Positions 1 through 7,777 of a stretch of 41,144 nucleotides of DNA are shown here, in pieces. The stretch covers positions 1 through 41,144 of the forward strand of contig JBHELF010000043.1 in NCBI GenBank assembly GCA_046263155.1, read 5' to 3'. A program made the position numbers and the translations under genes. Each line of letters opens with the position of its first letter. Position 1 is the stretch's first letter. This DNA comes from DATADF01 sp046263155 (lineage in GTDB: Bacteria; Actinomycetota; CADDZG01; WHSQ01). The notes beneath the pieces are model-generated. The model was given only the letters and a program-made list of their open reading frames with translations. It was not told the origin of the DNA and did no database searches.

Positions 1-545
1 CCCTCCGTAACGAGCTCATCGACGCGATGCCGGAATCGCAACGTCACCAGGCCGCGCTCGGCCGAGTCGCGCACGCGTCGCTCGAAGGGCGCGACGACTC
101 CCGGTCCTGTCCCCCAGGTGATGTGAAAACGGGGCACGGAGTTCCCGTGACCGATCGCTCCGTAGCCACCGCGCTCCGGCCAGCCGACGATCGGGAAAAA
201 ACGAAGACCCTGCTCATAGAGCCAGGTCCTCTTTTCCTCGGTTGCAAACGCCACGTAGGCCTCGGCCCAGCGCCGCGGCCAGTGATCGGCTTCTCGATCG
301 AACGCGGCGGTTCCCATCCAGTCCTGCAGCGCGAGCTCGTAGGAATCACGAATGCCCATCCGCCGCTGCTCCGGGGAATCGACGAAGAAGAGCCCGCCCA
401 GTGACCAATAGGCCTGCCCCCCAAAAGACGCCTCGGGCTCCTGATCGAGAAGGATGACTCGACGACCGGCATCGGCGAGCTCCGCGGTCGCGGCGAGACC
501 TGCCAGTCCCGCGCCGACAACGATTACGTCCGCATCGTCAGTCAT
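1..545 (-). CDS. FAD-binding dehydrogenase (Rv0785/KstD-like), C-terminus beyond the window
   Basis: The minus-strand frame starts at an ATG at 545 and is still open at base 1, so only about 181 N-terminal residues are present. Residues 7-30 form a classic Rossmann FAD-binding motif (VIVVGAGLAGLAA, then an acidic residue after VILLDQ), followed by GGQAYWSLGGLFFVDSPEQ, typical of the FAD-binding dehydrogenase family that includes mycobacterial Rv0785 and the 3-ketosteroid dehydrogenases. Full-length members have about 550 residues and oxidise flat, often steroid-like substrates; the substrate here cannot be inferred. The ATG overlaps the TGA of the upstream DinB-like gene by 4 bases, so the two are probably co-transcribed and translationally coupled. 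The family call is fairly firm, the exact reaction is not. Confidence 0.8.
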   Translation of the reverse strand, partial: MTDDADVIVVGAGLAGLAATAELADAGRRVILLDQEPEASFGGQAYWSLGGLFFVDSPEQRRMGIRDSYELALQDWMGTAAFDREADHWPRRWAEAYVAFATEEKRTWLYEQGLRFFPIVGWPERGGYGAIGHGNSVPRFHITWGTGPGVVAPFERRVRDSAERGLVTLRFRHRVDELVTE

Positions 546-1081
546 TCGGCTAGGCGTGCAAATCCTTGCTCGACGTCGTGAAGATGGTGCATGGGATCGT
601 GGATCAGATAGCGAGCGAACGATTCCACCGTGAAAAGAGCACCGTCGCTACGAATGCCGGTTCGCTCCCACTGCTCGCCGTTCACACGATCAAAAGCATC
701 CGCCAAACGCTGCGCCGCTTCGCTCAGCTCGACGGCGACCTGACGCGGATCCTGCTCTGAGTAGCGCTCCTTCACCGCGGTGGCGTCCTGATCCCAATTC
801 GGATAGGTGGGATCGTCCTCCTCGAGCATCATCTTCAGCCGCTCCTCGTAAAGGCGAAAGACGTCCCGGACGTGACAGGCATACTCCAGCGCGGACCAGC
901 GGTCGTCGGAGGGTCGGCGACGGACACGCGGATGGGTGAGCACCGGTCTCCACAGCGCGGAGTTTTCACGAATCAACTCCCCAACGCTCTCGCGCGGGAA
1001 ATGGCGGACGTCGAAGCCACACTCGGGGCAGACCCGTTCGAGGACCCACGTCCAATCCTTTGTGTCGGGGATGATCGGCAT
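542..1081 (-). CDS. DinB-superfamily protein
   Basis: A 179-residue protein of the DinB/mycothiol-maleylpyruvate-isomerase fold. The visible pattern is a four-helix DinB domain with the metal-ligand histidines in SALEYACHVRDVFRLYEERL (about residues 63-82) and near the C-terminus in YLIHDPMHHLHDVEQG. An N-terminal segment has a CPECGFD motif, a two-cysteine knuckle that appears in a subset of actinobacterial DinB proteins. Relatives are metal-dependent thiol transferases or damage-induced proteins of unknown role. It precedes the FAD-dehydrogenase gene with an ATGA overlap, and is divergent from the amidase gene with about 80 bases between the two starts. Confidence 0.8.
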   Translation of the reverse strand: MPIIPDTKDWTWVLERVCPECGFDVRHFPRESVGELIRENSALWRPVLTHPRVRRRPSDDRWSALEYACHVRDVFRLYEERLKMMLEEDDPTYPNWDQDATAVKERYSEQDPRQVAVELSEAAQRLADAFDRVNGEQWERTGIRSDGALFTVESFARYLIHDPMHHLHDVEQGFARLAE

Positions 1082-1162
1082 GGCGGAGTTCTACCGCATC
1101 GCCCCGCATCGCCTGCAGGACGGTTCACCGGCGCACCGAATACATCCAGCGTGGGGCCCAGA

Positions 1163-2752
1163 ATGAGATCGCGCCGTTATCTTGCCGTCGCGCTGGCGGC
1201 TCTTCTTCTGGGGCACCTTCCAACCCTGCTCGCTCCGGCGGCGGCGAGGTCCGGGGGAGATTGCCTCGGCAAGGTCGCCGGAATAGATCTACAGACGGCA
1301 ACAATGCGCGACCTGCAGCGGGCCCTGCAGACCGGGAAGCTCAGCAGCCGCCGTCTCGTCCAGGCGTATCTCGCTCGCATCGACGCCTACGACCCCAAAC
1401 TGAACTCGATTCGCGAACTCAACCCACGTGCGCTAGCTCTAGCACGACTGTTCGATCGAGAGAGAGCGAGCGGTCGATTGCGAGGACCGCTCCACGGCAT
1501 CCCGGTCCTGCTTAAAGACAACGTGAACACGACCGATATGCCCACCACGGCGGGGTCGATCGCCCTCAAGGGAAGCATTCCGCACGACGACGCCTTCATC
1601 ACCAGCCAGCTGCACGAGGCGGGGGCGATCATCCTCGGGAAGCTGAATCTGTCCGAGTTTGCCGGATGGGTTTCTCTCAGCATGCCCCCCGGGTACAGCT
1701 CGCTCGGGGGCCAGGTAATCAACCCGTACGACTTCGCGTACTCGCCCTCCGGATCGAGCTCCGGCTCCGGAGTAGCCGGCACCATGGCGTTCGCCGCGGG
1801 AACCGTCGGCACGGAGACCTCCGGCAGCATCCTGAGTCCCAGCGATGCGAACAGCGCGGTGGGGATCAAGCCGACCGTAGGCTTGCTGAGCCGCGCCGGT
1901 ATCTTGCCGCTCTCTCCCACGTTCGATACGCCCGGCCCGATCACGCGCAACGTGACCGATGCCGCGTTGATGCTCGGCGTCATGGCTGGGATCGATCCCA
2001 ACGACCCTGCGACCGAAGAAAGTCGCGGCCAGGTGCCGGAAGGGAATGGCTACACGCAGTTTCTCAAGACAGATGCGCTTGAAGGAGTACGTCTCGGTTA
2101 CAGCGAGGAGGATCGGGACGAGCTAACCGGTGACCAGCGCGAGGTGTTCGATGCCGCGCTCGCGGACCTCGAGAAACAAGGAGCGACCCTTGTACCGACC
2201 GACCTCCTTTACTGGGGCAAGTGGGTGGGCCTCACCGAGCTCGCCGCCATCCCCAACGAGTTCAAGGCCTCTCTAAATCAGTATCTGGCCGATCAGACAG
2301 ACGACGACCTGCGGGTGCGAACCCTGACAGGCATCATCGAATACAACCGGGAACACCCCGATCGGTTTCCTTATGGTCAGAACCTGCTCGAGATATCCGA
2401 CATGACGCTCGGCAACATGAATGAGCCGGCCACAGTCGCGAGTCGGACCGCCGCGATCGTTGCCGCGCGAGCGGCTATCGATGGGACCCTTCTCGCCAAC
2501 GACCTCGATGCGATCGTGGTCGTGCCGGGGAACAGCTACGCGAACGTCAGCGCCTCCGCGCGGTACCCAACTGTGATCGTTCCCGCCGGCTACGCGCTCG
2601 ATGGGAGACGCCCCCTCGGCCTCAGCTTCCTCGGGAGCGCCTACGACGAGCCGCAGCTCATTTCGTTTGCCTACGACTACGAGCAGGCGACGCGCCATCG
2701 CATCCCCGCGACCGACGTCAACAAAGAATTGCTCCGCCTCGGCTGCGGCTGA
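1163..2752 (+). CDS. Secreted amidase (amidase-signature family)
   Basis: The frame is open from 872, but that part overlaps the DinB-like gene and has no family content. I place the start at ATG 1163 because it gives a clean signal peptide (MRSRRYLAVALAALLLGHLP, then an AAA cleavage region), making 529 residues; GTG 1151 is an alternative. The Ser-cisSer-Lys catalytic triad is visible: Lys about 118 in GIPVLLKDNVNTTDMPT, cis-Ser about 198 in the SGSSSGSG loop, and nucleophile Ser about 222 in GTETSGSI. The family hydrolyses carboxamides. The exported form and the sequence around the triad resemble peptide amidases and secreted GatA-like enzymes more than the tRNA-dependent GatA subunit. The substrate is unknown. 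Its 3' end faces the oxidoreductase gene at 2826. Confidence 0.85.
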   Translation: MRSRRYLAVALAALLLGHLPTLLAPAAARSGGDCLGKVAGIDLQTATMRDLQRALQTGKLSSRRLVQAYLARIDAYDPKLNSIRELNPRALALARLFDRERASGRLRGPLHGIPVLLKDNVNTTDMPTTAGSIALKGSIPHDDAFITSQLHEAGAIILGKLNLSEFAGWVSLSMPPGYSSLGGQVINPYDFAYSPSGSSSGSGVAGTMAFAAGTVGTETSGSILSPSDANSAVGIKPTVGLLSRAGILPLSPTFDTPGPITRNVTDAALMLGVMAGIDPNDPATEESRGQVPEGNGYTQFLKTDALEGVRLGYSEEDRDELTGDQREVFDAALADLEKQGATLVPTDLLYWGKWVGLTELAAIPNEFKASLNQYLADQTDDDLRVRTLTGIIEYNREHPDRFPYGQNLLEISDMTLGNMNEPATVASRTAAIVAARAAIDGTLLANDLDAIVVVPGNSYANVSASARYPTVIVPAGYALDGRRPLGLSFLGSAYDEPQLISFAYDYEQATRHRIPATDVNKELLRLGCG

Positions 2753-2765
2753 GACTAAGGCGCGG

Positions 2766-2820
2766 CTCGTTCTTCCGGGATTCAGTCTCTCCCGAGAGAC
2801 CAAATACCGGAAAGTCGCCG
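2766..2820 (-). repeat. 55-base structured repeat, copy 1
   Basis: On the minus strand this segment aligns without gaps to 27983-28037 on the plus strand, with matching ends (CGGCGA at one end, AAGAACGAG at the other). It folds into a hairpin: outer stem TTCCGG/CCGGAA (2773-2778 with 2807-2812), a mismatch, ATT/AAT, a two-base internal loop, then GTCTC/GAGAC closing a 6-base loop. It lies between the convergent 3' ends of the amidase and the FAD oxidoreductase, so it could act as a terminator-like or REP-like element. There is no U-run on either strand. Confidence 0.6.
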
Positions 2821-2825
2821 TAGCG

Positions 2826-4250
2826 TTAGCGGAAAGCTCGTTTGAGGGCGGCTCGCGCAGCGAAGTATCCGCACATCCCATGAACGCCGCCGCCGGGGGG
2901 CGTCGAAGAAGAGCAGATGTAGATGCTCTTGTTCGGAGTCGTATAAGGAGAAAGACGCGCGACCGGACGCGTGAAATGCTGGAAGACATCCTGTACGCCT
3001 CCATTGATGTCGCCGCCGACATAATTTGAGTTGTAGGTCTCCATCTGCACCGCATTTCTCGTCGCGCGGGCGATGATCGTGTCCTTGAAGCCGGGCGCGT
3101 AGCGCTCGATCTGGCTCTCCATGGCTTCCGACATGTCACGGCTCGAACCGGAAGGCACGTGTGAATAGGCCCACAGGGTGTGCTTGCCGTCGGGAGCGCG
3201 GCCCGGATCGACCAACGTGGGCTGGGCGAGCAGCACGTAAGGGCGATCTGGGTGCCGACCTAGGTTCGTCTCTCTCTCTGATTCCGCGATCGCCTCGAAG
3301 GGCCCGCCGATGTGAATCGTCCCGGCCCTCCGGCATTCCTCCGCCTTCCACGGCACCGGTTCCGAAAGTGCCCAATCCATCTTGAAGACGCCGGGCCCAT
3401 ATCGGTAGCGCCGTAGAGCACGCTTGTACCTTTCGGGCAAACGACTCCCGGCAATCTCTAGGAGCTGGCGAGGCGTCACATCGAATAGATAGGCAGACGC
3501 AGCAGGAAGCTCCTCTATGCGAGCCACCGGCGTCGACAGGACGATCCGTCCGCCCAACCCCGTCAAGCGGTGGGCGAGAGCCTGGGTTATGCGGTGGGAC
3601 CCACCGCGACTCATCGGCCACCCGGCGGAATGCGCAAGCAACATCAAGAACAACGCCACCCCTGCGGTCGGTGGTCTGGTGAGCGGAAGCATGGCGTGGG
3701 CCGCGACACCGGCTACCAGAGCCCGCGCCTCGTCGCCGTCGAAGCGACGCGCGAGCCCATTGGCGGACCGAATTGCACGTAAGCCAAATCGAGCCAGAGC
3801 GATGGGATGTCTCGGCGGTCGTAAGGGTCCCAGGACCTCGATGATCAGTTCCTCCGCGGAATCGACGAGCGGGCCCATCATCCGGCGATAGGCACGGCCG
3901 TCTCGTCCCAGTAGAGCCGCAGTGTCATCGACCGAACGATGGAGGCACGCCGCCGAGCCATCGGGCAGCGGATGGGCGAAGGGCAACTCAGGATGCGCGG
4001 TCTCTACACCCAGTGATGGCAGATCCAGTTCTCGAAAAAAGGGAGATGCATGAATGAAGGGATGCACCGCGGAGCAGATGTCATGGAGAAAGCCGGGTCT
4101 GGTTAACTCGGCCGAGCGAGTGCCGCCTCCAATAGTCTCAGCTGCCTCGAAGACAACGACCGATCTGCCTGCCCGGGCAAGCTCGACGGCCGCGGAGAGC
4201 CCATTAGGGCCGGCCCCCACGACGACGGCGTCGGGGCCGGCTGCGCTCAC
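2826..4250 (-). CDS. NAD(P)/FAD-dependent oxidoreductase, PYROXD2/phytoene-desaturase-like
   Basis: A 474-residue flavoprotein. The N-terminal dinucleotide motif DAVVVGAGPNGLSAAVELA (residues 7-25) is followed by the acidic ribose-binding position in VVVFEAAETIGGGTRS. The C-terminus has STPPGGGVHGMCGYFAARAA, the second FAD-contacting region shared by phytoene desaturases and PYROXD2-type proteins. Length fits the family. No carotenoid-biosynthesis genes are nearby, so a carotenoid role is not supported and the substrate is unknown. It starts 5 bases after the stop of the 238-residue hypothetical gene, so it is the last gene of the long minus-strand stretch downstream of the partner-switching genes and may be part of their output. 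Confidence 0.8.
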   Translation of the reverse strand: MSAAGPDAVVVGAGPNGLSAAVELARAGRSVVVFEAAETIGGGTRSAELTRPGFLHDICSAVHPFIHASPFFRELDLPSLGVETAHPELPFAHPLPDGSAACLHRSVDDTAALLGRDGRAYRRMMGPLVDSAEELIIEVLGPLRPPRHPIALARFGLRAIRSANGLARRFDGDEARALVAGVAAHAMLPLTRPPTAGVALFLMLLAHSAGWPMSRGGSHRITQALAHRLTGLGGRIVLSTPVARIEELPAASAYLFDVTPRQLLEIAGSRLPERYKRALRRYRYGPGVFKMDWALSEPVPWKAEECRRAGTIHIGGPFEAIAESERETNLGRHPDRPYVLLAQPTLVDPGRAPDGKHTLWAYSHVPSGSSRDMSEAMESQIERYAPGFKDTIIARATRNAVQMETYNSNYVGGDINGGVQDVFQHFTRPVARLSPYTTPNKSIYICSSSTPPGGGVHGMCGYFAARAALKRAFR

Positions 4251-4255
4251 CGCTA

Positions 4256-4972
4256 TTAGCTGCTTGCCTTCGTCTTCGGTTTCCGACGGAATGGTGTTCC
4301 CGCGGCGTACATACCGGAGCGGATAGCTGCGTTCTTATAGATATTTTTCCATCGCTTCCACTGACGCTTGCGGTCGACGCACACAGCCCCCGCCGCGACC
4401 TCGCCTTGAACGCCGAAGAAACTGGCGAGAGAGGTCAGAGTCTGGTTCCAGAATTTATCTTCTTTGCGATGTCCGCCAAACGCGAGACCGAGCTCGTAGA
4501 GAGGGTCGCTCGCACGCATGAGGATTTGAACCTGCGCGACCGTTCCGTTGCCGCTCGACTCCGCACTGAAGGTGATCCAGCCCGCAAACATGTGACCCTG
4601 CGGGGTCATCAGCGTGAACGACTCCTCATCTGCGTACAGAACGAGCATTCCCGTCGAGAGCTTCACCTTGCCCGGCATGGTGAGGTTCAACAGCGCTACT
4701 TCGCCGGCAGCGATGCCGGTCAGGGGACCGTAGAAGCGGTTTCCTTCCGGCCAAAAGTCACCGAAGTGCTGCTTCCACACGCGAACTACCTGAGCGGGCT
4801 CGACGTTGGGGCCGAGAACGACCCGATAGGTCTTCTGCCACATCTTGCCGAAGCCCTGGATCGGACTCGTGACGTTGCGGCCCTCTACATTGAGATTGAT
4901 CGCGTCGGAGGGAATTTCCTTAAGCCTTAGATCCGTCCCGCTTTTCGCCCAGGACCCTGCGTCACGTCCCAT
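4256..4972 (-). CDS. Hypothetical protein, 238 residues
   Basis: I do not recognise this protein with certainty. It has no signal peptide or membrane segment. The middle (about residues 75-150) reads as alternating beta strands, with FYGPLTGIAAGEVALLNLTM and LMTPQGHMFAGWITFSAE, which loosely recalls DUF1990/SRPBCC-type lipid-pocket proteins. The C-terminus is strongly basic (RKRQWKRWKN and RRKPKTKASS) and could bind membrane or nucleic acid. It lies 17 bases after the second STAS gene and 5 bases before the FAD oxidoreductase, so it is probably co-transcribed with both. Confidence 0.6.
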   Translation of the reverse strand: MGRDAGSWAKSGTDLRLKEIPSDAINLNVEGRNVTSPIQGFGKMWQKTYRVVLGPNVEPAQVVRVWKQHFGDFWPEGNRFYGPLTGIAAGEVALLNLTMPGKVKLSTGMLVLYADEESFTLMTPQGHMFAGWITFSAESSGNGTVAQVQILMRASDPLYELGLAFGGHRKEDKFWNQTLTSLASFFGVQGEVAAGAVCVDRKRQWKRWKNIYKNAAIRSGMYAAGTPFRRKPKTKASS

Positions 4973-4989
4973 CCCGTTTGCTCCCTTCC

Positions 4990-5337
4990 CTATGCGCCCG
5001 CGAGCGCGTCTTGTTCGTTGTCGAAGATCGAAATGGCGTCGTCCAAACGTGTGAGTTGAAAGATCTGCTTGTAGTGGTCGCTGAGCCCGAAGGCCGCCAT
5101 CTTCTGGCCCTGTCGATTGGCTCGAACAAGGAGCGTGACCAGGAGCCCGATGCCGCCACTGTTCATGTACTCGAGACCCTCGAAGTTCAGGACGACCCGC
5201 TTCGCACCCTCCGCGGTGGCGTCGGTATAGGCATCCATGAGAGGGATTTCCGAAGCCGAGGTCACATCGCCCTTGAGGTCGATGATCCCGGCGGATCCCT
5301 CCGTCCGCACGCCGGTCGTCAGCGTCGAGTCGCTCAT
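4990..5337 (-). CDS. STAS-domain anti-sigma factor antagonist (SpoIIAA/RsbV-like), second copy
   Basis: A 115-residue single STAS domain. The phosphorylatable serine region is LEYMNSGGIGLLVTLLVRAN (about residues 57-76), where RsbV/SpoIIAA proteins typically have a D-S-x-G motif; here Asn replaces the Asp and the Ser is kept. The segment FGLSDHYKQIFQLTRLDD matches the end of the domain. In partner switching the unphosphorylated form binds the kinase/anti-sigma factor and releases its target. The start overlaps the stop of the preceding STAS gene by 4 bases. The two STAS proteins are clearly paralogous but diverged, so they may have different partners. Confidence 0.88.
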   Translation of the reverse strand: MSDSTLTTGVRTEGSAGIIDLKGDVTSASEIPLMDAYTDATAEGAKRVVLNFEGLEYMNSGGIGLLVTLLVRANRQGQKMAAFGLSDHYKQIFQLTRLDDAISIFDNEQDALAGA

Positions 5338-5675
5338 CGCGTCCCTCCTGTTTGAACCTGTCCGTCCTGGCGGATCGTCATGAAATCGGCAAGTCGAGTG
5401 ATCTCAAAGACATGTCGGTAATGGTCGGTTAGTCCCAGCGCCTCTACGGTGACACCGTCTTTGCGGGCCCGGGCCAAGAGGCCCACGATGACCGCGATCC
5501 CGGTGGAGTTGATGTAGGTCACATCCGTGAAATCGAGCGTCAGAGTGCCCGCTCCGTTTTCCCTCGCGCCGTCGTAGGCGGCGCCGACGTCGGTCTCCGC
5601 ACCTCGGTCGATGTCGCCTTGCAGTCTGATGGTGCCCGGCGCGACAACCGTGGCGCGCGTTCCCTCAGCTTCCAT
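5334..5675 (-). CDS. STAS-domain anti-sigma factor antagonist (SpoIIAA/RsbV-like), first copy
   Basis: A 113-residue STAS domain with the serine motif VTYINSTGIAVIVGLLARAR and the terminal GLTDHYRHVFEITRLADF. As in its downstream paralogue, Asn precedes the predicted phospho-Ser. It overlaps the end of the GAF-PP2C-HATPase gene by 11 bases. That neighbour carries both an RsbW-like kinase domain, which would phosphorylate the serine, and a PP2C phosphatase, which would remove the phosphate, so substrate and both opposing enzymes are encoded together. Whether the final target is a sigma factor cannot be told, because no intact sigma factor gene is in the window. Confidence 0.88.
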   Translation of the reverse strand: MEAEGTRATVVAPGTIRLQGDIDRGAETDVGAAYDGARENGAGTLTLDFTDVTYINSTGIAVIVGLLARARKDGVTVEALGLTDHYRHVFEITRLADFMTIRQDGQVQTGGTR

Positions 5676-7272
5676 CGCTTCCTCCCTCCAGCTTCATGGT
5701 GAGCTCAACGGTGTGGTGGTCGCCCTCGGTCCAGTCACGCACGTCGTCGACCAGGTTCTTGATGAGAAACAGCCCCCATCCCCGCGGCTTCTGAAGTCCG
5801 GCGAGCTTGGCCTCGATGTCGGGCATCTCCGCTTCGGGAATCTCGCGAGCACCTCCATCGTCGGTGATGGCTACCGACAGCGCCGAGCGAGTCCTATTGA
5901 CTCGCACATGCACAGGAGTCTCGGCGTTCATTTTGTTTCCGTGCTCAATGGCGTTCATAGCGGCCTCTCCGGCGGCCGTCTTCAGTTTCTCGAGTCGGTC
6001 TCCGGTGATCGCGTCGCCGACGACGTCGACAATCTGCGAGATCACGAGGCGCTCGTTGCCCTCCTCGCTGGGAATGGAGAACTCGCTGAGCAACCGAGAC
6101 TCCTCCGCATAGGCGGCACCGGCGGATCGGGTTAGGGCTACAAGCGTGATGTCGTCCTCTTGATCGACTAGTCCGGCGGTGAAGCGGTCGTGCTCCTGAA
6201 GGACTTCGTCGATGAGTTGCGTGCCGATCGCGCGGCGGACGACCTCCTGGAGACGCGGGAAACCAAACATCTCGCGCGTCTCGTTGTGGGCCTCCGCAAT
6301 TCCGTCGGAATGCAGCAGGATGTTCTCGCCCGGCCGGAGTGTCTCGGCCGTCTCTTCGTAGGTCATGCCCGGCAAGAGCCCGAGGGGCATTCCCGTCGCG
6401 CGCGGCTCACGGACATTTGTGCCGTCGCCGACATAGGGGAGGTTGTGGCCCGCGTTGGCGAACACGAAGCGCCCGGTCGCGGGATCCAGGACACCGTAGA
6501 GGCAGGTGACGAACATCTGCGCCGGGATATCGGGAACCAACAATTCGTTGACCGCCTCGAGCACCTTGGAGGGAGACTCCAGACGGGGTGCCACGCTGCG
6601 CAGGATGCTTCGAGTCGAGGCCATCACGAGAGCCGCCGGGACGCCCTTGTCCGTTACGTCTCCGATCACGATTCCGGTACGACCGTCGGGAAGATCGATG
6701 AAGTCGTAGAAGTCGCCCCCCACCTCACGAGCGGGGCGGTAGAAGGCGCTGATCTGCCAGCCGCCGAGCTCGGGAAGCTCCGATGGCAGGAACTGCTGCT
6801 GGATGAGCTGCGCCACTCGGAGCTCTTGCTCGATGCGCTCTCGGGAGCGAGCCTCGGCCTGCTGCTCCTGCACGAGCTGGCCCAGCCGCAGCGCGGGGGC
6901 CGCCTGTCCCGCCAGATCGGCGAGGAGCTTGCGATCGTCGGCGGAGTAGTCCTGCTCCGAGAGCCGGGGGCCCAGGTTCAGCAGCCCGATGAGCTCGCCC
7001 TGACTCACAAGCGGGACCACGAGTTTCACGCCGGCGTCCTTCAGCGCCTCCAGACCCGGCGAGTCCAGGTCGATCGACTCGAGCTCGACCGGCCCGGTTG
7101 CGGCCTGGAAGTAGGCGAGCACCGGATCGTTCGGAGCGATCTCGACAGGGGGCGTCTCGCGGGTCGCGGCGACGACCTCCCGCTCGGCACGGCGGGCGCG
7201 GCGGCGGCCGATGAGCGGGAGCTTCCTCCGACGCTCGGCTTCTAGGTTGCGAGTCTTCTCTGTTGTCACCAT
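5665..7272 (-). CDS. GAF-PP2C(SpoIIE)-HATPase fusion: partner-switching phosphatase/kinase
   Basis: A 535-residue soluble protein. About residues 45-130 look like a GAF domain, including VKLVVPLVSQGELIGLLNLG and the end LLADLAGQAAPALRL. A coiled linker with RERIEQELRVAQLIQQQFLP leads into a PP2C/SpoIIE phosphatase (about 165-385) with metal-site motifs GGDFYDFI, GDVTDKGVPAAL, ANAGHNLPY, LLHSDGIAEAHNE and EDDITLVAL. The C-terminus (about 395-535) is an RsbW-like GHKL ATPase with N-box EAAMNAIEHGN, DDGG and PRGWGLFLIKNL. It should both dephosphorylate and phosphorylate the STAS proteins encoded next. HsbR of Pseudomonas is a precedent for joining PP2C and HATPase. The start has a strong Shine-Dalgarno (GGAGAG just before ATG 7272). 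Confidence 0.9.
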   Translation of the reverse strand: MVTTEKTRNLEAERRRKLPLIGRRRARRAEREVVAATRETPPVEIAPNDPVLAYFQAATGPVELESIDLDSPGLEALKDAGVKLVVPLVSQGELIGLLNLGPRLSEQDYSADDRKLLADLAGQAAPALRLGQLVQEQQAEARSRERIEQELRVAQLIQQQFLPSELPELGGWQISAFYRPAREVGGDFYDFIDLPDGRTGIVIGDVTDKGVPAALVMASTRSILRSVAPRLESPSKVLEAVNELLVPDIPAQMFVTCLYGVLDPATGRFVFANAGHNLPYVGDGTNVREPRATGMPLGLLPGMTYEETAETLRPGENILLHSDGIAEAHNETREMFGFPRLQEVVRRAIGTQLIDEVLQEHDRFTAGLVDQEDDITLVALTRSAGAAYAEESRLLSEFSIPSEEGNERLVISQIVDVVGDAITGDRLEKLKTAAGEAAMNAIEHGNKMNAETPVHVRVNRTRSALSVAITDDGGAREIPEAEMPDIEAKLAGLQKPRGWGLFLIKNLVDDVRDWTEGDHHTVELTMKLEGGSDGS

Positions 7273-7282
7273 TTCTCTCCTT

Positions 7283-7777
7283 TTACTCGGTGGGCGTCCG
7301 GGAATCGTTACGAGATTGCTCGAGCAGGCTTTTGAGGGTGTCGAGGGACGCTTCGAGCTGGTGCCGGGCAGCCTTGCCCGCCATCCCTCCGAGGAGCTTG
7401 AAGGGGCCAGAGGCGTCCCCGACCACCTCGATCTCGACTCGAGTCGACGCCTCTCCGAGCGGCTCCAGGGTCTCCTTGCTGTGGCCGCGAAGGGGGCCCG
7501 AGAGCACCTCGAAAACCATGAGGCGCTCGTGCTCCCACGCGGTCACTTCGAAGGTGGATTCGAACGTGCGGCCCATGAACTCATTGACGTGGGCGATCTT
7601 GGCCCCGACGGTACGCGGGTCACCCGAGACAGGATGCGCCTCCCTGACACCCGCAACCCAGTCGGGCACCTTGCTCAGCTCCGCCATGAACTCAAAGACT
7701 TCAGCAACGGGTCTCTCGATGACGCGCTCCGCACGCTCGTTGATCACAGCGTTCGTCGCCTCATTGCACGCCTCCAT
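7283..7777 (-). CDS. SRPBCC-family protein (polyketide cyclase/START-like fold)
   Basis: A 164-residue protein with the usual SRPBCC opening, RVIERPVAEVFEFMAELSKV, and a beta-rich body ending in a long C-terminal helix (AARHQLEASLDTLKSLLEQS). The fold makes a hydrophobic ligand pocket; the ligand is unknown. It sits between the last membrane sensor gene, which it overlaps by 17 bases, and the phosphatase/kinase gene 10 bases downstream. A GTG at 7747 (residue 11), preceded by GAGG, is another possible start and would remove the overlap. A ligand-binding or modulatory role for the sensor-switch module is possible from position only. Confidence 0.8.
   Translation of the reverse strand: MEACNEATNAVINERAERVIERPVAEVFEFMAELSKVPDWVAGVREAHPVSGDPRTVGAKIAHVNEFMGRTFESTFEVTAWEHERLMVFEVLSGPLRGHSKETLEPLGEASTRVEIEVVGDASGPFKLLGGMAGKAARHQLEASLDTLKSLLEQSRNDSRTPTE

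Noticed and set aside
872..1162. Upstream extension of the amidase frame by 97 codons
   Set aside because: It runs antisense through the DinB-like gene, has no family content, and ATG 1163 gives a proper signal peptide.
1387..2001. A 204-codon open frame on the minus strand inside the amidase gene
   Set aside because: It lies antisense to a clear amidase catalytic core and looks like a GC-rich shadow with no recognisable domain.
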